Assembly: GCF_963664415.1 (NCBI RefSeq)
Contig: NZ_OY761445.1
Location: forward strand, 310,001 to 374,000
Source: an uncultured Desulfobacter sp.
Lineage (GTDB): Bacteria > Desulfobacterota > Desulfobacteria > Desulfobacterales > Desulfobacteraceae
Reading direction: 5' to 3'
Length of the DNA stretch: 64,000 nucleotides
The position numbers were made by a program, and so were the translations under genes. The notes under the pieces are model-generated. The model did no database searches and was not told the DNA's origin. It was given only the letters and a program-made list of their open reading frames with translations. Of the stretch, positions 8,465 to 17,417 are shown in pieces (within the stretch, counting starts at the first letter, position 1; every line of letters begins with the position of its first letter).

Positions 8465-10312
8465 ATGACATTTCACAATACAACTAAAAGAAAAGTCTTT
8501 CTCATGTTACTGACGGTTTTTATGTGCGTCGGTATCATGTTGACCTTTCAGATGCGGTTTGAGCAAAAAAAAATGAAAGCCAACCTGGTGCTCAGAAAAG
8601 ACGGACAAAATACTGTAAAACTGATCAGCCTTGCCTATGAAGGATTTGCATCAAAAATACAAAAGGCTGCATCTGCAAAGGATGAACATCTATTCTTAAA
8701 AGTACTTTCCCAGACCGTTTCCAATAAAAAAATAGCCTATATCATCATCCACCGCAAAGACAGTGCAGATAAACCCGTCATAGCCCTTCCTTCTGCCGAT
8801 ATCACCCGGATGATTCCGGCAACCATCCAAACCGCGTCATTGTCCAAACCCGGATTTCAAATACAGGATTTTACCTCTCCGGATCAAGCTGCATATATTG
8901 AATTGTCTCAACCCATCTATGAGCAAGGGGACACATTTGCGGTAGTCCGGTTGGGCATAAAACCTGACCAATCCGGCTTTTTTAAAGTCAAAAATCTGAT
9001 TTTACCCCTCCAGATGTTGTTCTTCATTGGAATGGGAATGGTCTGCATTTATTACTGGTTTATGCTCATGTTCAGACCGCTCCGGCAAGTTATAAATGAA
9101 ACCGGAGCCGGGCGTGTTGGGCACAGAGACCTGCGGACCAATATCAGTACCATGATAATGGGACTTGAAACACTTATGACCGATCTTATGAGCAAGAAAC
9201 AGGAAGCGGAACAGGAAAAAAATGCCCTTGAGGCCAAAATGAAAATCATTGAATACGAAAACAATCAGTTGTTCGATATCTTAAACAGCCTGGATTTTGG
9301 CATTTTGCTCATTGACACCAAAAACAATCTGTTTTTTATCAATGACTTTTTTCTTACCCTGTTGAACAAAGAACGTCCTCCCCTGATGAATCAAACTGTT
9401 TTTGAGGTGCTGGACCACTCTGGTCTGAACACATTCATCCGGCAGCTCAGGCTTATCGAACACGACTCCCTTAATTTCCAAATGGAGGTCACGTTCCCCG
9501 ACACCCGGCCGGAACAGACCTTCATGGTATCAGCGCACCCCCTCATAGATCATGACGACACACTATTTGGCCGGGTTGTTAAACTTACGGACATCTCCCA
9601 GGAAAAAGCGACTGAAAAATCCCAGAAAGATTTCATGAACCACATTGCCCATGAACTGCGCACCCCTTTGACCAATATCAAGGCCTATAACGAAATGATC
9701 ATGGACGGAGAAATTGAAGACCAGGAAATGCAAAAAGAGTTTTTCAATACGATTAATGATGAGACAAACCGGCTTTCAGACCTGATCAAAAGTATTTTGG
9801 AGCTTGCCGAAACCGAGATGGGACAGATGACGGCGAAAAAAGAGATGGTCAAAACCCAATGGCTGGTTGAAAGCACCATAAACGCTGTTGAAGCAATGGC
9901 CCTGGAAAAAGGCATTGCCTTGACCACCCATCTGCCGGATAATTTGCCCAACATATCCGGTGATAAGGAAATGCTCAAAGCCGCCCTGATCAATGTGCTG
10001 GGCAATGCCGTCAAATACACCCCGGAAGGCGGAAGCGCGATCTTTTCCCTCCGGGAAACCAGGGATATGGTCTGTTTTGAAGTGGAAGACACCGGATACG
10101 GCATTGAGCAAAAAGACCTGCCCCATGTGTTTGAAAAATTTTACCGGTCGGAAAACGATCAGGTTGCAGCCCAGACTGGATCGGGTTTAGGGCTTGCGAT
10201 TACCGCTGAAATTGTCAAATCCCACGGTGGAACAATAGAAGTGTCCAGCGAACTGACAAAAGGCAGCAAATTTACCATCACCATACCAAAGGGAGACCTT
10301 CAGATTGGATAA
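8465..10312 (+). CDS. Membrane sensor histidine kinase
   Basis: 615 residues. Transmembrane helix 1 spans about 11-28, a periplasmic sensor region 29-177, and helix 2 about 178-203. A coiled-coil stretch (~240-268) and a PAS-like domain (~270-375) lead to HisKA with phospho-acceptor His396 in NHIAHELRTPL and HATPase_c with N box NVLGNAVKYTPEGG, DTGYGIEQKDLPHVFEKFYR and GSGLGLAI. The domain order is typical of PhoR-like kinases. The TAA stop overlaps the TTG start of the receiver gene, so the two are translationally coupled partners. The signal sensed is unknown. Confidence 0.92.
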   Translation: MTFHNTTKRKVFLMLLTVFMCVGIMLTFQMRFEQKKMKANLVLRKDGQNTVKLISLAYEGFASKIQKAASAKDEHLFLKVLSQTVSNKKIAYIIIHRKDSADKPVIALPSADITRMIPATIQTASLSKPGFQIQDFTSPDQAAYIELSQPIYEQGDTFAVVRLGIKPDQSGFFKVKNLILPLQMLFFIGMGMVCIYYWFMLMFRPLRQVINETGAGRVGHRDLRTNISTMIMGLETLMTDLMSKKQEAEQEKNALEAKMKIIEYENNQLFDILNSLDFGILLIDTKNNLFFINDFFLTLLNKERPPLMNQTVFEVLDHSGLNTFIRQLRLIEHDSLNFQMEVTFPDTRPEQTFMVSAHPLIDHDDTLFGRVVKLTDISQEKATEKSQKDFMNHIAHELRTPLTNIKAYNEMIMDGEIEDQEMQKEFFNTINDETNRLSDLIKSILELAETEMGQMTAKKEMVKTQWLVESTINAVEAMALEKGIALTTHLPDNLPNISGDKEMLKAALINVLGNAVKYTPEGGSAIFSLRETRDMVCFEVEDTGYGIEQKDLPHVFEKFYRSENDQVAAQTGSGLGLAITAEIVKSHGGTIEVSSELTKGSKFTITIPKGDLQIG

Positions 10313-10691
10313 ATCAGAAAAAACAATTCTCATCATTGACGACGAGGCCCATATCCGCAGAATTCTGGAGCTTAAATGCCGCAACGCAGGTTTCAGGGTG
10401 GTATCGGCGAAAAACGGAGTACAAGGTCTTGACATCATAAAACAAGAGAATCCGGACGTTGTTATATCCGATATAAATATGCCCAAAATGAACGGCCAGG
10501 AACTGTGCCGTCTCTCAAATCCGATGAAAGCAACCGCACCTTTTTTAACCATCATCGTTACGGCCCGGATCACGTCGGATAATGAGGCGTGGGTAAATGA
10601 GATGACCGATACGGTATTGATGGAAAAACCATTCAGTCCCTCCAAAATTCTTGAAACCGTCGATCAGTACCTGGCTAAAGGAGAGATCTGA
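10305..10691 (+). CDS. Single-domain response regulator receiver
   Basis: 128-residue CheY-like receiver with no output domain. Acidic pocket D12-D13 (IIDDEA), phospho-acceptor Asp56 in VISDINMP, Thr86 (IVTAR) and Lys108 (MEKPF) are all present. The start is TTG at 10305 behind GGGAGA, overlapping the kinase stop by 8 bases. With no DNA-binding domain it must act by protein contact, plausibly on the STAS protein encoded next or on the nearby secretion ATPase; that is inference. Confidence 0.88.
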   Translation: MDKSEKTILIIDDEAHIRRILELKCRNAGFRVVSAKNGVQGLDIIKQENPDVVISDINMPKMNGQELCRLSNPMKATAPFLTIIVTARITSDNEAWVNEMTDTVLMEKPFSPSKILETVDQYLAKGEI

Positions 10692-11044
10692 TGGAACCCG
10701 GCCGGCCTTTAGAACCAACCAGGGAAATCACCGTCCGTAACATCAATGGTAAAACCGTGCTGGCCCCGGTTGCAGCCCTGACTCAAAAAAACGCCGGTCA
10801 GCTCGAATCTCTGCTCACCCTTTTGCTCAAAAAAAACATTACTGAAATCGTCCTGGATCTGGACCAAGTTCCTTTTTTTGATTCCAAGGCCCTGGAAATT
10901 CTTGTGGACGCCCAGAAAAATCTTAAATCAAAAAACGGAACCCTGCTGTTGTCAAATCTCAATGATGTCTGCCGGGATATCCTGATCTGTGCAAGACTAA
11001 TCAACCAGTTTGGCATTATGAACCAGACGTACTACCGATCATAA
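10691..11044 (+). CDS. STAS-domain protein (anti-sigma-antagonist-like)
   Basis: 117 residues forming one STAS domain. VPFFDSKALEIL contains Ser65 at the position phosphorylated in SpoIIAA/RsbV-type proteins. Its ATG overlaps the TGA of the receiver gene, so kinase, receiver and STAS protein are made together. No cognate RsbW-type kinase or PP2C phosphatase is present in the window, so the target is unknown; kinase-receiver-STAS may be a private module controlling the following secretion genes. Confidence 0.82.
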   Translation: MEPGRPLEPTREITVRNINGKTVLAPVAALTQKNAGQLESLLTLLLKKNITEIVLDLDQVPFFDSKALEILVDAQKNLKSKNGTLLLSNLNDVCRDILICARLINQFGIMNQTYYRS

Positions 11045-11054
11045 CATCTTGCCC

Positions 11055-12773
11055 ATGTCATCAAAAAACCAAAATATTCACACGAGAATGAAGCTTGGTG
11101 AGCTTCTTGTGGCCAAGGGAAAGCTCACCATGGAAAGACTGTATGAATTGCTCCAACTGCAAAAACAGACGGGAAAAAGCCTGGGGCACATTCTGGTGGC
11201 TGAAAAAATCCTGACTCCGGAGGAGCTGAACCAGTCTCTGTCTGAACAGTTGGGTGTTCCCCATGCCTGGATTCGTAAAGGCATGGTAGACCCGGCCATT
11301 GTCCATGTCCTGCCCAAGGAAAAAGCGGTCCAGTTCAATGTGATCCCAATGTTTAAAGTCCATAATGTCCTTACGGTTGCCACCAGCGATCCCCACAATT
11401 TCTTTAACCAGGAAAAAATTCAAGAGATTACCGGCTTGGAAATACAGATGGTCCTGACCCGGGATTCCGATATCCAAAATGCCATCAAAGAATGCTACCA
11501 GGCTGAAGCTGAAATCGACGACGTTATGACCAGCCTGGAAGAAGGGTCTGTGGATGTAGTGGCCGCCCCGGTGGAAACGTCCATAGCTGAAATCTCCAAA
11601 ATGGCTGACGGCAGTCCGGTCATCAACCTGACCAACCTGATCCTGCTTAAATCCATCCGGGCCAATGCCAGCGACATCCACATCGAACCCCAGCAAAAGG
11701 AGTTCCGGGTAAGGGCCAGGGTCGACGGTGTGCTGTATGAACTTTTAACCCACCGCATGGAACGGCATTCAGCTGTGGTGTCCCGGTTGAAGATTATGGC
11801 CAACCTGGACATTTCAGAGCGGCGGCTTCCACAGGATGGGCGGATCCAGGTTACCGTGGACGGACGGCGCATTGACCTGCGTTTTTCCTCCATTCCCGGG
11901 TATTTCGGAGAAAAGCTGGTCATCCGGATTTTGGACAAAAATCAGTCCATTCTGGACATCAACCGTTTGGGATTTGCCCCGGATATTCTAAACAGGTTCA
12001 AGGAACTGGTCAGAAAGCCCTACGGCCTGATCATTGTCTGCGGACCTACAGGCTCAGGTAAAACCACGACCCTTTACGGCGCCACAAACATGCTCAACAC
12101 CCCGGACAAAAACATTGTGGCCATTGAAGATCCGGTGGAATATCAGATGGAAGGGGTTAACCAGATATCGGTCAATGCGCCCATCGGCTTGACCTTTGCC
12201 AAAATCCTAAAGCATGTCCTGCGCCAGGATCCGGACATCATCCTTTTGGGAGAGATACGGGACCGGGAAACCGCGGAGATTGCCATACAGGCGTCCTTGA
12301 CCGGGCATCTTGTGCTCACCACGCTTCATACCAATGACAGCCCCAGTGCCATCACAAGACTTCTAGAAATGGGCATTGAACCGTATTTGATCTCCTCCTC
12401 CCTGCTGGCCTCCATGGGACAGCGCCTCGTCCGCTCCATCTGCCCCTCGTGCAAAACCGACTATTATCCGCCTAAAGAGGTTTTAAAAATTTTGGGGTTT
12501 GATGAGTCGGAAAAAAAGAAGTTCCAGCGGGGAAAAGGGTGTACCGAATGCCTGGATTCGGGTTACAAAGGCCGGATCGGCATCCACGAACTTCTGGTCA
12601 ACGACAACGATCTACAACGGTTGATTTTAGCCAACCCGACCATTGATAAAATTAAGGAAAACCTTGCGGCCCGGAATCATCAGTCTCTGAAACATGACGG
12701 ATTTAATAAGGTTCTCCAGGGCCTGACCACACTGGAAGAAATCCAGCGGGTTACCCTGACCGATGATTTATAG
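11055..12773 (+). CDS. gspE: Type II secretion/type IV pilus assembly ATPase GspE/PilB
   Basis: Cytoplasmic hexameric ATPase that powers pseudopilus assembly. The N-terminal MshEN-type domain (KLGELLVAKGKLTMERLYELL onwards) is followed by a middle domain and the secretion ATPase core: Walker A CGPTGSGKTTTLYG, Asp box IVAIEDPVEYQM, Walker B DIILLGEIRDRETA, His box TGHLVLTTLHTND, and a tetracysteine zinc motif CPSCK...CTEC. About 572 residues, normal for GspE. ATG 11055 was chosen; TTG 11049 and ATG 11089 are in frame. MshEN domains can bind c-di-GMP, which would fit the EAL protein upstream, but the binding motif was not verified. Confidence 0.94.
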   Translation: MSSKNQNIHTRMKLGELLVAKGKLTMERLYELLQLQKQTGKSLGHILVAEKILTPEELNQSLSEQLGVPHAWIRKGMVDPAIVHVLPKEKAVQFNVIPMFKVHNVLTVATSDPHNFFNQEKIQEITGLEIQMVLTRDSDIQNAIKECYQAEAEIDDVMTSLEEGSVDVVAAPVETSIAEISKMADGSPVINLTNLILLKSIRANASDIHIEPQQKEFRVRARVDGVLYELLTHRMERHSAVVSRLKIMANLDISERRLPQDGRIQVTVDGRRIDLRFSSIPGYFGEKLVIRILDKNQSILDINRLGFAPDILNRFKELVRKPYGLIIVCGPTGSGKTTTLYGATNMLNTPDKNIVAIEDPVEYQMEGVNQISVNAPIGLTFAKILKHVLRQDPDIILLGEIRDRETAEIAIQASLTGHLVLTTLHTNDSPSAITRLLEMGIEPYLISSSLLASMGQRLVRSICPSCKTDYYPPKEVLKILGFDESEKKKFQRGKGCTECLDSGYKGRIGIHELLVNDNDLQRLILANPTIDKIKENLAARNHQSLKHDGFNKVLQGLTTLEEIQRVTLTDDL

Positions 12774-12787
12774 TTCATAAATGTGCC

Positions 12788-13900
12788 ATGCCTATTGACC
12801 TAAATACATCACCTAAAAAAACCGTTGAAAAGCCGTCCGCCAAACGATCCTTTTCCAGTGGAAAAGCGATCAAATCCAAAGACATCGTCTTTTTCTTAAC
12901 CCAGTTATCCATGATGCTGGAAGTGGGAATCTCTTTGAGCAATGCCGTTTCAACCATTGCCAATCAGACCGGAAATGCCAAATTTAAAGCTGCACTCCTG
13001 GCCATGGTGGACCACATTGAAGAGGGCAACCAACTTTCCGATGCCATGGCAATCCATCCAAAAATTTTTAAGCCGGTCCACATCAATATCATCCGGTCCG
13101 GTGAAACCGGCGGCATCCTGAACCAGGCCCTGGACAATATTATTGAAATCCAGGAAAAAAATCAGGGTGTCATGTCCCAGCTCAAAACTGCCCTGGTCTA
13201 TCCGTCGGTTCTCTGCGTATTGGCCATTCTGGTTACGATTTTCGTACTGGTGGGAATCCTTCCCAAATTTATGGCCTTTTTCGAGGGTAAAACAGACATT
13301 CTGCCCCTGACCACCCAAGCGCTCATGGCGGCAAGCCTTATCCTTCGCAATTACTGGTGGGCCTGCCTTATCGGGGTATCAGCAGTTGTGGCACTTGGGA
13401 TTTATTATCTAAAATCCGATGTGGGAAAATCCCACATAGACTGGCTTTTAATCAACACCCCGGTGGTGGCAAAAATCGCCAATAATGTCTACACCAACCT
13501 GTTTTTAAGAATTATGGGCAACATGCTCAGCAGCAACATCCCCTTGAGCGAGGCTTTGGCCATCGCTGAAAAGTCTATGACAAACCGGTATTACCGTAGG
13601 TTTGTTAAGACCCTCCATGACAATATTGAAAAAGGGAGCAGCTTTGCAGCGGGATTCCTATCCAATTCCCATATCCAGAATTCCGTCAAGCAGATGATTT
13701 TCGTAGGCGAAGAAGTGGGGAAGTTACCGGCGGTCATGGCCAGGCTGGTGAAATTTTACGATATGGAAATCCAGCAGGATTTTAAAAAAATTACATCCTT
13801 AATTGAACCTGTAGCACTGATATTCATGGGTGTGGTGGTCTGGATCATTGTATCAGCAGTTATCCTGCCCATGTTCCGCCTGGCCGGTGCCATTCATTAG
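12788..13900 (+). CDS. gspF: Type II secretion inner-membrane platform protein GspF
   Basis: 370 residues with two GspF cytoplasmic domains (about 30-160 and 235-355) and three membrane spans near 137-158, 188-205 and 338-360, the standard GspF/PilC plan. It anchors the ATPase and pseudopilus. It begins 14 bp after gspE. The TAG stop (13898-13900) lies inside the left terminal repeat of the MITE that follows, but the last residues MFRLAGAIH are those expected at a natural C-terminus, so the protein appears complete. Confidence 0.93.
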   Translation: MPIDLNTSPKKTVEKPSAKRSFSSGKAIKSKDIVFFLTQLSMMLEVGISLSNAVSTIANQTGNAKFKAALLAMVDHIEEGNQLSDAMAIHPKIFKPVHINIIRSGETGGILNQALDNIIEIQEKNQGVMSQLKTALVYPSVLCVLAILVTIFVLVGILPKFMAFFEGKTDILPLTTQALMAASLILRNYWWACLIGVSAVVALGIYYLKSDVGKSHIDWLLINTPVVAKIANNVYTNLFLRIMGNMLSSNIPLSEALAIAEKSMTNRYYRRFVKTLHDNIEKGSSFAAGFLSNSHIQNSVKQMIFVGEEVGKLPAVMARLVKFYDMEIQQDFKKITSLIEPVALIFMGVVVWIIVSAVILPMFRLAGAIH

Positions 13901-14043
13901 TGCCCGACCGAAAACCGTAAATTTTGCCAATTACTTCGTTGGGTAAAAATTTTAATCCTCGAAATATTCAATATATGTCTGTGGTTAAAATCTTCACCCG
14001 CCTTGTACTTGACAAAATTTCCAGATTTTCGTTCAGGCACTAA
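13897..14043. mobile_element. 147-bp MITE with ends like the ISNCY-type element at 39648
   Basis: Non-coding element bounded by inverted ends: left TTAGTGCCCGACCGAAAA (13897-13914), right (read on the minus strand) TTAGTGCCTGAACGAAAA (14043-14026). The same ends, TTAGTGCCTGAACGGAAA and TTAGTGTCTGACCGGAAA, bound the transposase-bearing element at 39646-41521. The interior, AT-rich with no ORF, shows partial mirror symmetry (AAATTTTGCC near the left, AAATTTTGTC read from the right). This is a non-autonomous derivative probably moved by that transposase. A TA dinucleotide at each edge could be the target duplication. Confidence 0.7.
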
Positions 14044-14171
14044 GCAAAAAGGGTGTATCACTCAACTCTTTTCTTGAAAAAATGGGCAAAAAGGATGTAT
14101 TCTTCTAACAGTTTATGCGAACGCCCCGATAAATTATTCGTTCTGAAAATCGTCAAAGGAGAAGAAGAGTC

Positions 14172-14708
14172 ATGAAGCGACATACAAAAACCTCTAAACA
14201 CATGGCTTCACAAAAAGGATTTACCCTTATTGAGATTTTGATTGTTGTCATGGTGCTGGGTATTCTGGCCATGATCATTGTTCCTCAGATCAATGTGTCA
14301 ACCGAGGATGCCAAAGAATCTACTTTGTCCACCAACATCACGGCGCTGCGCAATGCCATTGAGCTTTACTATCACCAGCATAACGGTGTTTACCCTGGGG
14401 CGGTAAAAGTAGACGGTTCCGCTTCACCCACTGCGGCGGAAGCAGCCACCGCATTTGTTCAGCAGCTCACCCGGTATACAGAAGCGGACGGCACCGTATC
14501 CGTCACCAAAACCGCTGATGCCAAATACGGCCCCTACATTAAGAATGGTGTCCTACCAACCAATCCCTTTAACGAAATGGCCACCGTGCTCTGTGATGTC
14601 GCAACAACCGATATTACCAGCAAGACGTCCGACGCGACTACCGGGTGGAAGTTTTATGTCATTACCGGAAATCTCATGGCCAATGACGGAGACCATGACG
14701 ATCTGTAA
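14172..14708 (+). CDS. gspG: Major pseudopilin GspG
   Basis: 178 residues. The prepilin leader ends at Lys15-Gly16 before FTLIEILIVVMVLGILAMII, with Glu+5 conserved, so it should be cleaved by PilD/GspO and N-methylated. The globular part has the GspG pattern (NAIELYYHQHNGVYPG, then GPYIKNGVLPTNPFN). Main subunit of the periplasmic pseudopilus. It has a strong AAAGGAGAAGAAG ribosome site and follows a 128-bp stretch after the MITE that could contain its own promoter. It overlaps gspH by 14 bp. Confidence 0.93.
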   Translation: MKRHTKTSKHMASQKGFTLIEILIVVMVLGILAMIIVPQINVSTEDAKESTLSTNITALRNAIELYYHQHNGVYPGAVKVDGSASPTAAEAATAFVQQLTRYTEADGTVSVTKTADAKYGPYIKNGVLPTNPFNEMATVLCDVATTDITSKTSDATTGWKFYVITGNLMANDGDHDDL

Positions 14709-15258
14709 AAATCCGCGTCATTTTTTTAGACACCCTTCAATTTATCCATCCGGGTTCACGCTGATTGATACCATGATTGCCGTGTTGATCATCGGCATCA
14801 TCGGCATGACCGCTTTGCCTAAAATTTCCGATTTTCTGACCGACCGCAGACTATCCGCCGCCTGCAGCCTGGTCATGGCCGGCCTTGAATATGCTTCGGC
14901 CTTAAGCATCAGGTACCAGCGGCCCTTTTCCATGTCCACAGACACGACGATCAAGCAATTCCAGGTCAAGGACACCGCCCCCTATCCGGATAGTTCGGCC
15001 GTTGTTCGCACCGGCAACACACCGCCGGTCAATGCCGAGGACGTGGTGTTCAACCCTGTGGCGGATCAATGGTACGCCACCCGTCTGGACCAAATGCCCG
15101 GCCTGGAAGAGATCCAAATTTCGTCAATCCCGGCCGACATCACTTTTTATCCGGACGGTCATTCTGGTGAATTTGACAGTCTTCTAATCGTGGCACTGGG
15201 CAGCATGTCAAAAACAATCCGCGTGGACAGCATCAGCTCGAGGGTCTCCATCGATTGA
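14695..15258 (+). CDS. gspH: Minor pseudopilin GspH-like
   Basis: 187 residues from the ATG at 14695 inside the gspG 3' end. The prepilin-type segment is SGFTLIDTMIAVLIIGIIGMTALP, where position +5 is Asp rather than the near-universal Glu. The remainder matches GspH/FimT size and hydrophobicity (a minor pseudopilin at the pseudopilus tip). The reading frame is open further upstream to 14455, but that part would overlap gspG and lacks a leader. The stop overlaps the TTG of the next gene. Confidence 0.8.
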   Translation: MTICKNPRHFFRHPSIYPSGFTLIDTMIAVLIIGIIGMTALPKISDFLTDRRLSAACSLVMAGLEYASALSIRYQRPFSMSTDTTIKQFQVKDTAPYPDSSAVVRTGNTPPVNAEDVVFNPVADQWYATRLDQMPGLEEIQISSIPADITFYPDGHSGEFDSLLIVALGSMSKTIRVDSISSRVSID

Positions 15259-15665
15259 AATTTTTTTTTCGGTCATCCGAAGGCTTCACCCTGTTTGAAA
15301 TTCTCATAGCCCTGGTTATTCTGAGCACAGCTATAATTCCCATCATGGATGCCATGGCCCCCTCGATGGCCTCCATCCCCTACCTGGAAAAGGAAATCGT
15401 GTTGACCAACCGTGCCAGAGGAACACTTAACCGGATAATAGCCCTGGATTTCGACACCCTTACAGCCAATGTAGGAAATCCTGTGGATATTACCTCTTTG
15501 TTCGGCAGTATAACCGAAGGACAAAAGGAGATCTTCACCCATTTCGGCGTTGTATATCAACCCATCATCGCCATTGAAGATGAATCCGGCGGTGACAATA
15601 CGCTTTTAAAACTCAGCGTGACCTTAGCAAACCTGAAATTAACCACCCTGAAAACCAATGAATAA
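15255..15665 (+). CDS. gspI: Minor pseudopilin GspI-like
   Basis: 136 residues. Short leader and prepilin motif EGFTLFEILIALVILSTAIIPI with Glu+5. TTG start at 15255 overlapping the gspH TGA. Size and position between H and J indicate GspI, which nucleates the pseudopilus tip with J and K. Weak sequence conservation outside the N-terminal helix makes the subunit letter depend on gene order. Confidence 0.8.
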   Translation: MKFFFRSSEGFTLFEILIALVILSTAIIPIMDAMAPSMASIPYLEKEIVLTNRARGTLNRIIALDFDTLTANVGNPVDITSLFGSITEGQKEIFTHFGVVYQPIIAIEDESGGDNTLLKLSVTLANLKLTTLKTNE

Positions 15666-16320
15666 TTTCCTGACCCACTTTTATTTTCATCCTGGGTTCC
15701 GCCGGGTGTCTCAAAACGGATTTTCCCTGATTGAGGTACTGGTTTCGGTCTTGATTATCGGCATTGTGGTCACGGGATTTGAGCAGGTATTAGGCGGCTT
15801 CCTTGCAACCCACCAGTATACAAAACAGACATCTCTTTTACTCAACCAAGGGCGGTTTGCCATGGACCGTATGGTGGCTGTTACCCGGGAAACCGCCGTT
15901 ATTGATTATCCGGCCCAAGGCAGTTCGGATGAAGAATTCAGGGTAACGGAACGCCTTTTGGACATGGTGAACAATACCAATAAAAAATACGTTGCCGACG
16001 GAGACGGTGTTCCAGATGCAGACAATGATGCCGACGGTCTGATGGACAATGATCCCGGTGCCAACGATGACGTGGAACTGGTAACTTTTGTATTAGACAA
16101 AAGCCAAAGCGACAACTGGAAGCTCATTGAGACCTTTCCCGATTATACGACGTCCAGCATGACCGATTCCCTGCCCCAAAGGACCCTTTGTGAGCATGTG
16201 ACCCAGTTTACCTGCACCGTATTGACCGCCAATCTGGTGGAATTTGAACTCACCATAGAAAACCAGGGCAAAACCATCTATCTGAAAACCCGGGCTGTGG
16301 CCGGAAGGGTTGAATCATGA
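15658..16320 (+). CDS. gspJ: Minor pseudopilin GspJ-like with Asp-rich insertion
   Basis: 220 residues, prepilin motif NGFSLIEVLVSVLIIGIVVTG after a 21-residue leader. Residues 114-138 hold an Asp/Gly/Asn-rich block (DGDGVPDADNDADGLMDND) with the spacing of thrombospondin type-3 calcium-binding repeats, unusual inside a pseudopilin. Overlaps gspI by 8 bp and is overlapped by the pilM-like gene. No GspK homologue of normal type follows; see the NHL fusion at 20867. Confidence 0.82.
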   Translation: MNNFLTHFYFHPGFRRVSQNGFSLIEVLVSVLIIGIVVTGFEQVLGGFLATHQYTKQTSLLLNQGRFAMDRMVAVTRETAVIDYPAQGSSDEEFRVTERLLDMVNNTNKKYVADGDGVPDADNDADGLMDNDPGANDDVELVTFVLDKSQSDNWKLIETFPDYTTSSMTDSLPQRTLCEHVTQFTCTVLTANLVEFELTIENQGKTIYLKTRAVAGRVES

Positions 16321-17417
16321 CCCACAAAGCCGGCCGATACCCCATTGCGGTTGATACGGATGGACAAGACCTGTTTGCGATCCAGCTAAAGGATCACAAA
16401 GGACAGGTATGCATTAAAGCCGCCTTTCATGAACCCTTAAACAAAAAACCGGCAAACAGCGAAGATGTACCGGCCCCGGCAATGAGTCATGATACGGCAC
16501 ACCCGGAACTTTCAGGCACATTAAAACGGCTGAAAAAAACAAAAGGGTTTTCAGGCAGACGTATCATCCTCCATTTGCCCATGGAAAAGATGTTAAGCTT
16601 TCCAGTAAATTTTAAGCTCAAAAAGGATGATAACCAGGACTGGGCCCTTTTAGCTGAAATAGAAAAAAGCCTGCCCTATGCCCTGGAAGACGCAGTGGCC
16701 GATTATCCCTCTATTTATCAATCCGGGACCGCAGATCAAAAGACAGCCATCATTACCGCAGCCAAAAAAAAGGATGTTCTGGACCTGATCGCCCCTTACA
16801 AAAAAGCAGGGTTCCTGGTGGAAGCCGTAGATTTCAGCCCCCTGTCTTTGGTCCGGATACATGGATTTTTGGCACAAAGCCATGAAAAGCCTGACGTAAT
16901 CTGCCACATCGGCAGGTCTCAATCCAGTCTTATAGTAGTGGGCCAAAACCGGATTTATGCCCTGAATAAGTTTAACTGGGGCCGTAACAAACTCAAGGAC
17001 CGGCTCGACCGGACCCTGAAATATGACCGGGCGGCGCCCCATGCTTTGGATCTTTTAAAAACTTACGGCCTTGAAGAAGTTACTGATACCAGGGAAAATA
17101 CCAAAATTTCCGGCATTATTTCAAGAATTCTGACACCGCCCATGGAGGAACTGATTTTTGAATTCCATAAAGTTCTGGGATATGCCCTGGCCAAAGAACA
17201 ATTTCACAGTATTGGAAACATCTATTTTTACGGCTTAGGTGCAACGGTCAAAGGGTTAAACCGATACATTGAACAGCGTCTCAACATTCCCGCCACCCTG
17301 GGAACAATTAAAAATCATATTACCTGGGAGGCGCCTCTCCAGACCCCGGATATGGAAACATGGGCATTGTTCAGCCCGGCAATCGGTCTGGCCGCCAGGA
17401 GGATTCCATGGCGATAA
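16317..17417 (+). CDS. pilM: PilM/GspL-like actin-fold assembly protein
   Basis: 366 residues without a membrane span, matching the cytoplasmic PilM/GspL N-terminal (actin-like) architecture: an N-terminal AVDTDGQDL strand, IILHLPMEKMLSFPV, the middle LLAEIEKSLPYALEDAV segment typical of this family, then VICHIGRSQSSLIVV and IYFYGLGATVKGLNRYI at the second phosphate-loop positions. It should link the ATPase to the inner-membrane PilN/O partners encoded next. ATGA overlap with gspJ and a 10-bp overlap with the next gene. Confidence 0.8.
   Translation: MTHKAGRYPIAVDTDGQDLFAIQLKDHKGQVCIKAAFHEPLNKKPANSEDVPAPAMSHDTAHPELSGTLKRLKKTKGFSGRRIILHLPMEKMLSFPVNFKLKKDDNQDWALLAEIEKSLPYALEDAVADYPSIYQSGTADQKTAIITAAKKKDVLDLIAPYKKAGFLVEAVDFSPLSLVRIHGFLAQSHEKPDVICHIGRSQSSLIVVGQNRIYALNKFNWGRNKLKDRLDRTLKYDRAAPHALDLLKTYGLEEVTDTRENTKISGIISRILTPPMEELIFEFHKVLGYALAKEQFHSIGNIYFYGLGATVKGLNRYIEQRLNIPATLGTIKNHITWEAPLQTPDMETWALFSPAIGLAARRIPWR

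Noticed and set aside
14455..14694. In-frame upstream extension of gspH
   Set aside because: It lies wholly inside gspG in another frame and has no prepilin leader or ribosome site; the ATG at 14695 puts the FTLID motif after a normal leader.
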